Below the pieces are notes generated by a model. That model searched no databases. It saw nothing but the letters and a program-made list of their open reading frames with translations, and was not told where the DNA came from. This document shows, piece by piece, positions 1-10,939 of a stretch of DNA of 64,000 nucleotides. The stretch covers positions 101,412,489-101,476,488 of the forward strand of contig CM077025.1 of the NCBI GenBank assembly GCA_039090855.1. Reading direction: 5' to 3'. Position numbers and translations under genes: made by a program. The DNA comes from Macrothele yani (taxonomy: Eukaryota > Arthropoda > Arachnida > Araneae > Macrothelidae). Positions within the stretch are counted from its first letter, which is position 1; each line of letters starts with the position of its first letter.

Positions 1-632
1 CTGTTGGCATCTTCCTGCTGCTTTCCAGATTGTTTAGTAATCCATGAGCTTCCTGTTTTGTCACTGTTAGGAGCTTTTTAAGTTGGGTTATTTGTTGCTT
101 AGACAACTGTTGGCATTTTCCTGCTGCTTTCCAGATTGTTGAATGATCCACGAGCTTCCTGTTTTGTCACTGTTATGCGCTTTTTCAATTGGGTTATTTG
201 TTGCTTAGACAACTGTTGGCATTTTCCTGCTGCTTTCCAGATTGTTGAATGATCCACGAGCTTCCTGTTTTGTCACTGTTATGCGCTTTTTCAATTGGGC
301 TATTAGTTGCTTAGACAACTGTTGACATTTTCTTGCTACTTTCCAGATTGTTTAGTGAACCATAAGCTTCCTGTTTTGTCACTGTTATGAGCTTTTTAAA
401 TTGGGCTATTTGTTGCTTAGACGGCTGTTGACATTTTCCTGCTACTTTCCAGATTGTTTAGTGATCCACGAGCTTCCTGTTTTGTCACTGTTATGCGGCT
501 TTTTAAATTGGGCTATTTGTTGCTTAGACAACTGTTGGCATTTTCCTGCTGCTTTCCAGATTGTTTAATGATCCACAAGCTTCCTGTTTTGTCACTGTTA
601 GGAGCATTTTAAGTTGGGCTATTTGTTACTCA
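1..632. repeat. 106-bp satellite/minisatellite, about six copies
   Basis: A unit of 106 bp restarts at 1, 107, 213, 319, 425 and 532; each copy begins near CTGTTGGCATTTTCCTGC and contains GAGCTTCCTGTTTTGTCACT. Copies differ by a few substitutions, and one copy is 107 bp. The array is cut by the window edge, so its true length is unknown. No open reading frame is conserved across the units. It lies in an intron upstream of the first BLTP1 exon seen here. Confidence 0.92.
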
Positions 633-1026
633 TCTGGGAATGTTTGTGAGTTGTTTTATAATTCATTTACAATGGTAACTAACTGGCTCAGTCACAGCTG
701 ACACACATATTAAGAAATTTCCCATATGCCTAGTCTGGAAGATGCTTCAATTTCTTTTAAAACTTCCTCTGCATGGTACTAAGAAATGTACATTGTAAAT
801 AATGCATGGTGCATCTTTCATTTTCAGGCCAACCATTTTGGACATTTTTGTTGCTAGTTGGTCTTCAGTTGTTGGATTTGCTATTCACATGGTGTTCAAA
901 TTTGTGTTGGCAGCTACTACAGACTGAAAAAAGTAATTGGAATAAGAAATTTGAACTGTGCTGATATCACGAAATGAATAAATAAATTATATGGAGAGTA
1001 ATAGGTTTATCTGCCTTGGCACTAAT
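633..1026. other. Intron sequence, nothing recognised
   Basis: AT-rich sequence between the satellite and the first palindromic insertion. I see no coding region, repeat or RNA gene in it. Confidence 0.6.
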
Positions 1027-1039
1027 AATGACACATTAT

Positions 1040-1784
1040 TGATATACTATTAAAAATCACCAATCACTTACCCTAAAGATCATGGTAATTTCCATCCACA
1101 AAACACTTCAAGCACGTCAATTATCGTAATGTTGTTGGCCTTCAAAGATTTACAGACACCTTGCCTACGATTCCTTCTTCCAAGGATGAAACATCGTATT
1201 ATTATTTTTTATTTGCTAGACAAACAACGCTGGTTTTTTTTTAGCCATATGAGATGTAACCATAGCTCGTCAATTCCATAAAAACCACACAAGCATACTA
1301 CTCATTCATACATTCAATTAAAAAAACCATGTACATATTTACACTACATTCCATTCCAGGTGGTTTAACCAAATGTAAGGTTTAACCACCTGGGAATGTA
1401 ATGTAGTGTAAATATGTACATAGTTTTTTAATTAAATGTATTAATGAGTAGTATGCTTGTGTGGTTTTTATGAAATTGACGAGCTATGGTTACATCTCAT
1501 ATGGCTAAAAAAAACCCAGCGTTGTTTGTCTAGCAAATAAAAAAAAATAAAAAAAAATACGATGTTTCATCCCCGGAAGAAGGAATCATAGACAAGGTGT
1601 CTGTAAACCTTTGAAGGCCAACAACATTACGATAATTGATGTGCTTGAAGTGTTTTGTGGATGGAAATTACCATGATCTTTAAGGTAAATGATTGGTGAT
1701 TTTTAATAGTATATCATTAATAAATTGCACATAAACTATGCGCACTTTGCAGGGGTTTAATACCTTAAAAGCGCAAATATAATA
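1040..1784. mobile_element. Non-coding palindromic insertion with 13-bp target duplication
   Basis: Two arms of about 330 bp (1040-1365 and about 1390-1720) are inverted copies around a short centre near 1375. The right side runs about 60 bp past the arm. The whole unit is bounded by the direct repeat AATGACACATTAT at 1027-1039 and 1785-1797, which I read as a target-site duplication. No protein is encoded. The layout (head-to-head arms, a one-sided tail, a 13-bp duplication) matches the Penelope-like insertions elsewhere in the window, so it may be a non-autonomous relative (inference). Confidence 0.75.
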
Positions 1785-1797
1785 AATGACACATTAT

Positions 1798-2559
1798 GTT
1801 CATAATGAATGTAACTGAATGAATGAAATTTTTCATGATTTGTGTGGAAAAAATATTTTGTGTTTTTAACCTGTAATATCTTATGTGTAGCTATAACCAC
1901 TTGTGCTAAGGTACATTTGAGATATTATTATGAAATGGTGACTAATTTATTGAAACATATTGTATATAAACTCTGTAGCATTATTTCTATTGCATGATCC
2001 TTTGTTACTGAAAATGCAGTGCATGTATATTTTCTGTGTACGAGTAAACAAGCACTCTCATTTTAACACTTAATTGAGTGCATGAGTTTAGTTATAAAAT
2101 AGAATAAAAAAAAATTGTGCCTCAGCAGTTCAGAAATGCTTTCTTTATCTGGGCAAGTTTAAGACCTTTTTTTTTTTTCCTTTATCTTTATGTATAACAG
2201 GTACAAATGCAACAGTGCAACATCCATGCCAGAATTGAATCCTGGCTCATCACTTGTAAAGTCATAACTGCATGATTGCCTGAGTGTGATTTTAGGTTTT
2301 ACTGGCATGAAAATGTTTATATTCTGATTTATATATTTAAGACAGTCATTTGTAAGTGTATTGGACTGAGCTTTAAAGCATGCCAGTGTTTCCAAGTCTT
2401 AAGTTGTTTTTTCCATGTACATGTTTGTGTTTTGTAGTATCATGAAAAATACTTTTTACTTCTCAGTAAGCATTTGTATTTGTATAGGATTTAGCATTGA
2501 TTAGTAGTAAAAAAATTATAAGTAATGTCTTATTCACTTTATAATACTTGGATTTTCAG
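1798..2559. other. Intron sequence before the first BLTP1 exon
   Basis: AT-rich, with short poly-T runs, ending in an acceptor TTTTCAG at 2553-2559. No transposon was recognised. Confidence 0.6.
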
Positions 2560-2649
2560 ATGGGACAAGTAACTAGCATGGGAGTGACTGGAAGTAAAGC
2601 AAAATTTACAGTGGATCTTCCTAAACATACTTTGAGCTTTAATACTAAG
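2560..2649 (+). CDS. BLTP1: BLTP1 (KIAA1109/tweek) internal exon 1 of 8 in window
   Basis: A 90-bp exon of 30 codons, phase 0 at both ends. It starts after TTTTCAG and reads MGQVTSMGVTGSKAKF up to LSFNTK, before a GTATGT donor at 2650. It belongs to the large bridge-like lipid-transfer protein that forms a hydrophobic channel at membrane contact sites (family knowledge). Assignment rests on the next exon, which continues in frame and is highly characteristic. The methionine is internal, not a translation start. The donor side is odd: a 27-bp unit containing the splice site is repeated four times in frame, so the true exon end could be 2649, 2676, 2703 or 2730. Confidence 0.75.
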
Positions 2650-2757
2650 GTATGTGCTGATAAATTTAGTACTGAGGTATGTGCTGATGAATTTAGTACT
2701 GAGGTATGTGCTGATGAATTTAATACTGAGGTATGTGCTGATGAACTGAATGAAGTA
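2650..2757 (+). repeat. 27-bp tandem repeat carrying four potential 5' splice sites
   Basis: The unit GTATGTGCTGATGAATTTAG plus seven bases begins at 2650, 2677, 2704 and 2731. Every copy opens with GTATGT, a good splice donor, and is preceded by AAG or GAG. Since 27 is nine codons and the frame is open (repeats of VCADEFSTE), each donor would give an in-frame product longer by nine residues. Confidence 0.9.
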
Positions 2758-2775
2758 ATGTATGAAATTTTTTGA

Positions 2776-3762
2776 AATTCTTGTTGTGCTATCAGTTTGT
2801 AGCATGTTTTTCATCTGACTTAAAGTCAATAGGAATGGACAGCACAACACTTCAAACAACATTCATTACTGCCATGTAGGATTTATATATTGAAACTCGA
2901 TTATGATTATTTAGGCTGTTTTTCTGTGTGAACAGAATGTACAGTGGTAGAAGAATTTATTGATTTCAAAATGAATGATTTGTTGTAAATATTGCTGTTT
3001 TGTGTGGAAACTTCTTTCAGGCTGCATGTGTTTTCTTTTAGTAATTTTCTTTCTTTCTTGACCCCTCTTAGACGACTTCTTGACTATGGGATTCCAGATA
3101 ACATTCTGTATGGTGATATGTAAATTGTAAAGAAACAATTTCCACAAAAACAGAAATCATCAACAGATCATTAAAGCAACTTAGTATCACAGTTCTTAAC
3201 TAGTAGAACTTTGGCAAAAAACAAACAAGAAAAATGGCAATTTGTGATAAAAGTGTGAAATTGTGCACTTTTGAAGATCATGCACAGATAAATGCTTTTA
3301 GATATGGATGCATTGAGAAACCACTTTAAAATTCATAATGGCTGCAATTTTGAATTCTAAACTGATTGTTGAATGCCTCCATATTTAAAAACATTTATCT
3401 ATACATGTTCTACAATTATCCAAGTTTCACACTTAGCACAAAATGTTGTTTTTTCCATTTTGTCCATATTTTCTACCATAGCCCTTGTGTTAAATTATGA
3501 ATGTGTGTGTGTATCTGTAATAATTCAGCAGATTGTGTATAATTATTATTAGGTAGCAACAATAACTCAGTGTGTTGTGTGAAAATGTTAAGCTGAGAAA
3601 GGAAGTGTTAGATTTAGTGGTTCTCAAAATGTTTTCTGCAGCACTAAATCCTTTTTAGCTATCTGAAATGCAATTGCAAGTAACAATTAAATAAATGTTT
3701 CATTGTCCGAGCTTTTTTCTGATTACATTGTTCTTGTAGCAAAAATCATAGAAGTTTTGAAT
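2776..3762. other. Intron sequence, nothing recognised
   Basis: AT-rich single-copy-looking DNA. Short reading frames here have no recognisable domain. Confidence 0.55.
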
Positions 3763-3774
3763 AAATTTTTAGAT

Positions 3775-5436
3775 ATATCAGTACAGCATTGTGAATATAT
3801 ATATTCAATTACCTGCTTGTAAATTAATGTGCTTGTTAGTAACCAAATACACTTGGAGGTTACTCACCTTTTCATATAAAGTTCGAAGGTTTTCACTTCA
3901 TCTAATTCACATTTTCAAACACGTCTTCTGTTTGCCTGCTGTGGTTCGAGAATCTGATGTTTCTTGTAAAGAATAATTTTTCCTATTGCCTATTGAAATA
4001 CATCAGTCCTGTATCATAAAAATTTCTTTTTACTTTATGACTAGAAAGCCCTTATTTTCACATGCAAACAGGTGCCAAAAACAACGCACACAAAACTTCA
4101 CAAAAGACGAACACATCTACCTTAAAAAATGTGCAACACTTTAAGAAACTATAATACAAAAAATTTAAAAACCTTGACATCCAGTTAAAAATCTATTTTG
4201 CTCGTTTTGTAAATATGTAGCTGAATAGATTTTTAACTGGATGTCAAGATTTTTAAATATTCTGTATTATAGTTTCTTTAAAGTGTTGCACATTTTTTAA
4301 GTAGACGTGTTCATCTTTTGTGAAGTTTTGTGTGCGTTGTTTTTGGCACCTGTTTGCATGTGGAAATAAGGGCTTTCTAGTCTTAAAGTAAAAAGAAATT
4401 TTTATGATAGAGGACCAATGTATTTCAATAGGCAATAGGAAAAAAATATTCTTTAGACGAAACATCAGGTTCTCGAACCATAGGGGCAAACAGAAGACGT
4501 GTTTGAAATGTGAATTAGATGAAATGAAAACCTCCGACAAGGTTCCCACTCAACCTGGAAAACAGGGAAAACCTGGAATTCTCAGGGAATTTGAAAATGG
4601 TTCCAAAATTCGGGAAATTACCCTTTTTTGTGAAAATCAGGGAAAACTCTGGGAAAATTACTTTTTTTTTTTTTTTTTTTTTTTAAAGATCAATGGATAC
4701 TTCATTTTGCCAAAAAAAACTTATTGTTTGAAGATTTCAAACTTTGGCTTCCAATTACTGCCTGCCTAGAATTTGGTAGATCTTACTTTCAGTTATATTA
4801 AGTATTTGCTTTATTCTCTAAAAGATGCAAAATTGAATTTTTGAAATTGCCAGTTATTAAGCTTTTGTTCAATTTCTGCAGGCAGTTGTTATAACATGGA
4901 ACAATTAGGCACAATGGCTCCTGCTTGAAGAAACACTTCACAAGAGAACCAACCAAATGATGGATCAAAGCCCTTTGTCTGTTGGTTCTCTTGAAACATG
5001 TTTTTTTAACAGAGCCATTCCATCATTAAGCTTAGCTGCATTGTGTTATAAAAAAACTGAAACTATTCAGCTGACAGATTTTTTCTTACATATGACCTGT
5101 TTCTATGGGAATGTATTTACAAATTCCATGTGGGTAGTATTCACAAAAGTTCACGGAACTTTGGTACCGAAAATAATGTGCACATTTAGTTGTTATTAAT
5201 GAAAAGCAGGTAATTTTATGAAGACAAATTACTTAAAGAATTTACAAGTGTGTGCTTTGGTGAGAAAAATGAATGGAATGGAATGAAATGTAACAATTCT
5301 TTGCAACATGCCACTCTGGAAAACTTTAAGAACCACCTAGAGAACCTGGAAAAGTCAGGGAATTTTTTTATTACTTTTGAGTGGGAACCCTGTCCAAATT
5401 TTATGTGAAAAGGTGAGTAACCCCCAAGTGTATTTG
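3775..5436. mobile_element. Palindromic insertion with 12-bp target duplication, split by a MITE
   Basis: Arms at about 3843-4195 and 4205-4533 plus 5395-5436 are inverted copies around a centre near 4200. A left tail of about 70 bp (3775-3842) lies outside the arms. The unit is flanked by AAATTTTTAGAT at 3763-3774 and 5437-5448. The right arm is interrupted by the element at 4534-5393. No protein domain was recognised. It shares architecture with the Penelope-like insertions. Confidence 0.75.
4534..5393. mobile_element. Non-autonomous DNA transposon (CAGGGTTCCCACT-type ends)
   Basis: It starts near CAAGGTTCCCACTC and ends at GAGTGGGAACCCTG, giving inverted ends of about 14 bp. Comparison with the uninterrupted left arm of the host palindrome suggests a short duplication, TCCGA/TCCAA (5 bp). 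A second copy of about 840 bp lies at 28185-29023. The ends resemble hAT-like MITEs. No transposase is encoded. Confidence 0.65.
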
Positions 5437-5870
5437 AAATTTTTAGATCAATGAGGCTTGAACAGAAAGTATTCTGAATTGGGAAGCAATGATATTGGTA
5501 AAGTAATGTGAAATCATTGATTTAAAGCATTTTCTGTTATGTTAAATACAAAAATTAGATTAGAGGTTAATTGCTTTACTTATATGGAAAAATCATGAAA
5601 AGTCATGTAGAACTCAATAGAGAGATTCCAAAGAAAATGCACCCAATCTTGTATTACTTTTGTAAAAGTGAGGAACGTAATCAGGAACACTGTGCCTGTT
5701 TAGGAGAGGGATATTAAAAAAATAAAAAAATTGAGGTAGACATGTTACATGAAAGGAATATGGGATTACGCCATATAATACAAATTTTGAAGATGACAAA
5801 CCGATTTTTGGCGTAAATGTGACAAGGATGGTAAGTCAGATAATATCCGAAAACTTGAAAATTTTCATCG

Positions 5871-5941
5871 TCCTGGAGCGGGACTCGAACCCGCGTCTCC
5901 CAGAAAACGCCCGGGTATGCTAACCACTACACCACCCAGTA
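5871..5941 (-). tRNA. tRNA-like sequence (probably not functional)
   Basis: Reverse-strand copy of the unit at 6051-6121, carrying the B-box-like GGGTTCGAGTCCCG. It is part of a mobile palindrome, so I treat it as an element component rather than a housekeeping tRNA. Confidence 0.5.
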
Positions 5942-6050
5942 CGACCAAGTTTCAAGTTTCCGATCAATTTGAATTTAACCATCACTAGCTTCGTCTAGAG
6001 AATCATGTGATGGTTAAATTCAAATTGATCGGAAACTTGAAACTTGGTCG

Positions 6051-6121
6051 TTCTGGGTGGTGTAGTGGTTAGCATACCCGGGCGTTTTCTGGGAGATGCG
6101 GGTTCGAGTCCCGCTCCAGGA
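6051..6121 (+). tRNA. tRNA-like sequence (probably not functional)
   Basis: Folds on paper as acceptor TTCTGGG/TCCAGGA, a D-arm GTGTAGTGGTTAGCAT like that of tRNA-Glu, anticodon stem CCCGG/CTGGG, and T-arm GCGGG-TTCGAGT-CCCGC. The anticodon loop GCGTTTT lacks the usual T at position 33, so I do not assign an amino acid. It lies in the right arm of the palindrome. Confidence 0.55.
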
Positions 6122-6639
6122 CGATGAAAATTTTCAAGTTTTCGGATATTATCTGACTTACCATCCTTGTCACATTTACGCCAAAAATCTGTTTGTCATC
6201 TTCAAAATTTGTATAGACATGTTACAGTTTTAATGTATGATAAGGAGTAATTACATAGTGCCATTTGTGCTGCCAGGCATCTCTACTCTGTTACATGTCC
6301 AGCCAAACCCGACTGTGGATTTAAGCCAAAGCCACCAGGAGCACAGGTCTGCTTCTATCAGTTTCCTGGATACAGTCCAGGACGTTTTGGAGATGTCCAT
6401 GACCGTAGCTAGAACTTGTTTAATGCCCACTGAAGTTGCCAGTGGCTCCACAACAGCCTGGTGGTGAATATGCTGATCTACCCATGCTGATGTGCACTTG
6501 TTAATATCCCTCTCTCTATGATGACTGTTGATATCTTCTTACAACCACCATTGCCAACAGCATCTTACTATTCTGGCATCACAGTTAACATGGGATGTGA
6601 TATGGTGTGTTGACCACCCAGCTTCACACATGTGTATAA

Positions 6640-7188
6640 TCATCAAGGTGGTTAGGTTAGAATAATACTTCTGGAGATGCCCTAAATCTCTCTCTTAACC
6701 ATGAAGCCGCCAGGTGTGGGAATTTGACGTTGTGTGCATGACACCTGTGTAATTTTAACTGTGTATTTCGGAATTGCACGGTTTTTGGTTGCAGAAATTG
6801 TGCTAATATCAAATCGGAATGAATTATACTTCTTACATGGGTGAAGTTTTCAATTTTAACGTTATGTTTTGTTTAGAATATGCATTAACATTCACGTATT
6901 TCAATTTAAAATAAAAATGGGAAAAAGCCTCAAAATAATTAAGAATTTTATAAATTTGTCATTTTCTCACACATCGACAACAAATTACGATGAGAAATTG
7001 GAAACATTTGCGACGAAAGAAGGCGATTCAGCCAACACCTAATGCATTGCAATAGCCTTGAAAACCATCAGCTTTCCCACACTTTGACGGCTGTCACTTG
7101 CGGTTATAGGCTTCACGCAAAGTGGTACTGCTCAAGGTCTCCATTAACAAGAGCATCTCCAGATATCTTATTCTAACCTCCTTGATAA
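6640..7188. mobile_element. MITE with terminal inverted repeats of about 40 bp
   Basis: The left end ATCAAGGTGGTTAGG...TCTGGAGATGC is mirrored at 7146-7188 as an imperfect inverted repeat. The 0.55-kb interior has no recognisable transposase. No clear target duplication was seen. Confidence 0.55.
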
Positions 7189-7633
7189 TTGTGCCTCACT
7201 GAAGTGCATCTAGCTGTTGATAGGGCTAACAACAAGGCCAATATTCTGTTGCACTTTTCCATAACACATGTAGCACATGAAGCAATATACAAGTTCAGTG
7301 ATCTACGTTTGCCTTCTTTTTTCTCCGACACATCACACGACTGTCTGTGCAATTGAATTATTTGTATAGCCCAGGTGTGTGTATACACATGCTACTTGAC
7401 ATGTTGATATGATACTTCCTTCTGGGTAAGGCAATATTAGTGTTGAGTAGTGTATAAGTTATTTTAATTTGGAAGCATTACAACACATTGAAGTCTTCAC
7501 TACATTTACTTGAAATGTGTATTACAGTTTGTTTGTATTTTTCCTTTTTTCTGAGTATGGACTTGATTGCTGGACAAAGGGATATCCACAGTGTTCACTT
7601 TTTCCATCATTAAATAAATGTTAAGATAAACTT

Positions 7634-7800
7634 TTAGCTAAAAGCCTGAAGCTTACTAATCCAGAAAATCAGATATTTTTTTTTTTTTTTTGTAGGGTAA
7701 GTCCAAAGCCGTTTCTTTTCTTTTTCTTCTGTTAGCTAAAAGCCTGAAGGTTACTAATCAGAAAGGTGTTTTTTTTTTTTTGTAGGGTAAGTCCAAAAGT
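7634..7800. repeat. 98-bp tandem duplication
   Basis: TTAGCTAAAAGCCTGAAG recurs at 7634 and 7732, and both copies run on through a poly-T tract to TGTAGGGTAAGTCCAAA. The poly-T length differs between copies. Confidence 0.8.
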
Positions 7801-7849
7801 TTTTTGTTTGTTTGTTTGTTTTTGTTGTTGTTTTTGTTATTTTGTACAT

Positions 7850-8650
7850 ACAGTCCTAATTGGGAAGCCCTAAAATATAGGGTTTGCATGACACACAGAA
7901 TCCTGGAAAAGTCCTGGAATTTGATTTCTCTCTTTTTTCTGGGCCTGGAAAATTCCTGGTTTTTCACATTTTTTTAAAGGTCCTGGAATAGTCATGGAAT
8001 TTTTCTTGCAATAAAAAATGGATTGGTTTAAACATTTGTATTGATTGGGTCACTTTGTTCTAGCCCCCAGCAGCATTTGCTTCTTCATATGGATTGTGGA
8101 GACATGATGTCATCTCTTCCATCTCATTTCATCTCATGTGATGTTGAGTGCTATATTTTAAGCAACACTGGTTTATGGTATAGCAGTTATGCAGCTGTAG
8201 TCACAACAGTGAGTGGAAACCTTTCTGCAGGTCCAAGATGACCCTTCCTTATAGCACGCACTTTCTTCACTGAAGGAGATTGATATATGGCCTCCATGCA
8301 GCCAATGTGCATGGGAGTAGATTACAATGGAATAGGGAATCTTCAGCACCATGGCAAAATTCTTTTGTATTATTATCATTGTGCTGTGTTCCAGATTGCG
8401 TCATATAAGTTTTATCTGGGGAAATTGTGACACTTCATTGTAGATGTTACACACACTAAAAAACACTTTGTAACAACAGACAAAACCCGTAGGATTGCAT
8501 GATAATTTTAAATGCATAGTAGAATTTCACCCCAATTTGCAAAATATAAAGCAAAGCACTATGATTCTAGCAAAAATGTAAGCTTCTCGATTTTTTTGAT
8601 GAACTCTTGGAAAATTCTTGGAATTTATATTTTATAAATGTGTATGGACA
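7850..8650. mobile_element. Probable remnant of a TCCTGGAAAAGTCCTGGAATT-type MITE
   Basis: Clusters of TCCTGGAAAAGTCCTGG-like motifs at 7900-8000 and CTTGGAAAATTCTTGG near 8605 resemble the sub-terminal repeats of the 4534 and 28185 elements. Boundaries are not resolved. The rest of 7190-9120 shows nothing I recognise. Confidence 0.35.
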
Positions 8651-9346
8651 CTGTAAAATTCATGCCATATAACTGAATAAGGACTCAAGCAGGAGCATTG
8701 GAAATTAAAACAGGCACAGACAGGTGAGATAGTGTGATTCTGGGGGAAAAAAACTGGATGTCACAATTGTTATGAACAGTTAGAAATGGAAAGAAATGTG
8801 GGATCCCTTCATTAGTAATTGGATTCAGCAGTAATTGGCATTGGCTAACAAGAGCAACTGCTTCATTTTCCTCTATATTCAGACAGCACAATTGGTTATG
8901 ATGGAATGCGATGATAAATGGCTCGGATTAAGTTATAGAATCAAACATATGGAAAATATATGTGCTTGTGCTGTATATCATGAGACATAGCAATTATAAG
9001 TAGTATCTGTGGCTTTGATTACACTGTTTTGTAAGCAAATCAGATTTGCATTTAATATGCACCAAAGACAAACTAACTCATACTTTAGTTATGGAAGTGC
9101 ATCGAAGTACTTTTTTTAGAAACAAGTGTTTTTAGTTTGTACAGAAAACTAGCGGATAATGCTTACCTTGGCATTCCTTTCTAGCGACGGGGACATTTCA
9201 CGCACTTGTTTTCCGGTCTTTGTTGAGGTTATTGTCCTAAAGTCCGTTGTATGCGATGACTGGCTTTACTTCTCACACTTTTCGCTGGGTATACTCATTG
9301 GATCTTTGCTTTAGGATTCAAACATCAATTTTTACCGTTCTTTATA

Positions 9347-9384
9347 CTCGAAATTTTCGCCCATACTCTGGGCATCTTCAGGAG
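9347..9384 (-). ncRNA. Hammerhead-like ribozyme motif, PLE-A left arm
   Basis: Reverse-strand copy identical in layout to 12723-12760: stem I CTC/GAG, CTGAAGA, helix II GCCC/GGGC, GAAA. Penelope-like elements are known to carry hammerhead motifs near their ends. Confidence 0.5.
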
Positions 9385-9560
9385 CGTGGCGACTTTACCA
9401 CCGATGTTCGTGGTTAACTTCGCGCTAATGGAGTCCGATACTCCTTGTTGCCATTCGTCGGAAAAACTTTCCTGGATATATTTCGTTATCAAGCCCGGCT
9501 GGCGCCATCTATGTTTCGTTAAGAACACTTTTTTTTTCCCCCGTATTTTTTTTTTTTTTT

Positions 9561-10848
9561 TTAATTTCTTCTATCCTGGTTTTCTTGTCTTTTTTGCCTG
9601 TTTTTCTTTTGTTGTTGTTTTTCTTGTCTTATTAGTTCTTTCCACAGGCCCGATAATGTGCTAGGGTCGTTCTGGTTACATACCCTTGCTTTATTTTTGT
9701 AGATTAATATTGCTTCTTCCCTCCTCATTTGCCTTTCCGATTTTTTATTCTTTTTTAGCATTTTAATTTCATCGAACTTTGGGAATGTCCGGCTTTCCAA
9801 GCAGAATTGCACTAAAGCCGTTTTGGCTTCTTTTTTACCAGTTAGATATGTGTTGTTTAAGTCTTTTTTTTAATCTGTTTTTCGTACTTCCAATGTACGA
9901 TATTGGGGGTATGTGTGTTATTGGAATTTCGTAGGTTCCTGATTCTTCTAGCATTTTTCCCTCTGTTTTTTTGTTGACAGTCATACTTTTCACGGTGTGC
10001 ACTGAGCTTCCTAGTTGTAAGTCATATTTAGCACAGTGCCTATTGATTTCTTTACTCACTCCTTCCAGGTATGGGAAAGCTCCAATGTATTTCAATTTTT
10101 TATTTCTCATCTTCCCTTGGTTGTGCACTTCTTGGCCTTCTTTACTCTGAGTCATATGCTTTTTACTCTCATGTATCCATTTATTAATTAGCTTGCTCGG
10201 GTACCCATACTCTTGTGATATTTTCGAGATAAACTCTAGCTCTTGATTTTTTAGCCTGTTGTTAGATGTGTGTGTGTACGCTCGCCGTATCAAGTTTACT
10301 ATGCTGTTTTTTTTATGTATCACTGGATGGTGCGACGAGTATGGTATCAGTACAGGTATGTAAGTTGCTTTTCTGAACACAGAGTATTCAAAACTATTTT
10401 TGTTTTTCTTTAGTTGAATGTCCAGGAAGGATAGGCAATTATCCTCTTCAAACTCAATAGTTAGCTCTATGGTGTTACAGATTTTGCTAAACTGCTATGC
10501 TAGATCTTGTAGCTCGGCTTTGTTAAGTTTAGACATTATAATAATGCCATCTACATATCGAGCATAAAGTATTGGTTTTTCAGGTAAATTTTGAATAATT
10601 TCTTTTTCGAGGTATGCCATAATCACTTCTGCGTATAATGCCGATAATGGGGATCCCATAGGGCCACCTTGTGTTTGTTTATATATATTTCCTTCAAAAT
10701 GGAAGATGTTGTTTTCCTTGATGAAATATAAGGTATTCTTTAGCTCTTTCGATTGTGACAAGTTTAGTTCTTTGTTGATGCTTAGTTGTTGCATAATCAA
10801 TTCGATGGCTAGCTCGAACGGGAGTGTTTGGGTATAACGCCTTAACAT
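9561..10848 (-). pseudogene. PLE-A left-arm RT-GIY-YIG reading frame (broken)
   Basis: Read on the - strand: an RT segment (10848-10495) with GGPMGSPLSALYAE and the catalytic box mutated to YARYVDG instead of YVDD; then a linker domain and GIY-YIG endonuclease (10380-9835, ending in PPISYIGSTKNRLKKRLKQH); then a C-terminal basic tail (9812-9561). The loss of the second catalytic aspartate and the stops between segments make it inactive. It keeps one base (five Cs before the YIG region) that the right arm has lost, so neither arm has an intact frame. Confidence 0.85.
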
Positions 10849-10939
10849 CCATGGAGGCCATAGTTATTTGCTCTGACGGCCATCTCAGAGCTACAGTGCG
10901 ATAGCATCAACAAAGATCCCACCGACAAACAACTTACCT

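Larger units (their letters stand above)
5750..6213. mobile_element. Palindromic insertion with a tRNA-like unit in each arm
   Basis: Inverted arms (about 5770-5985 and 5995-6213) surround a short centre near 5990. The direct repeat TAGACATGTTACA at 5737-5749 and 6214-6226 is a clean 13-bp target duplication. Each arm contains a tRNA-like sequence of about 71 nt, followed outward by about 65 bp that is also inverted. This is a second type of cargo in the same palindromic architecture used by the Penelope-like insertions. Confidence 0.82.

Noticed and set aside
1..632. CRISPR array
   Set aside because: The whole 106-bp unit is repeated without variable spacers, and the DNA is eukaryotic.
2539..2862. 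107-codon frame opposite the first exon
   Set aside because: It is the antisense reading of the 27-bp splice-site repeat (KFISTYLST repeats).
4253..4769. 98- and 121-codon frames in the 3775-5436 palindrome
   Set aside because: One is the inverted-arm shadow and the other crosses the MITE junction; no conserved motif.
6051..6121. Functional tRNA gene
   Set aside because: The anticodon loop is atypical and the unit sits in both arms of a mobile palindrome.
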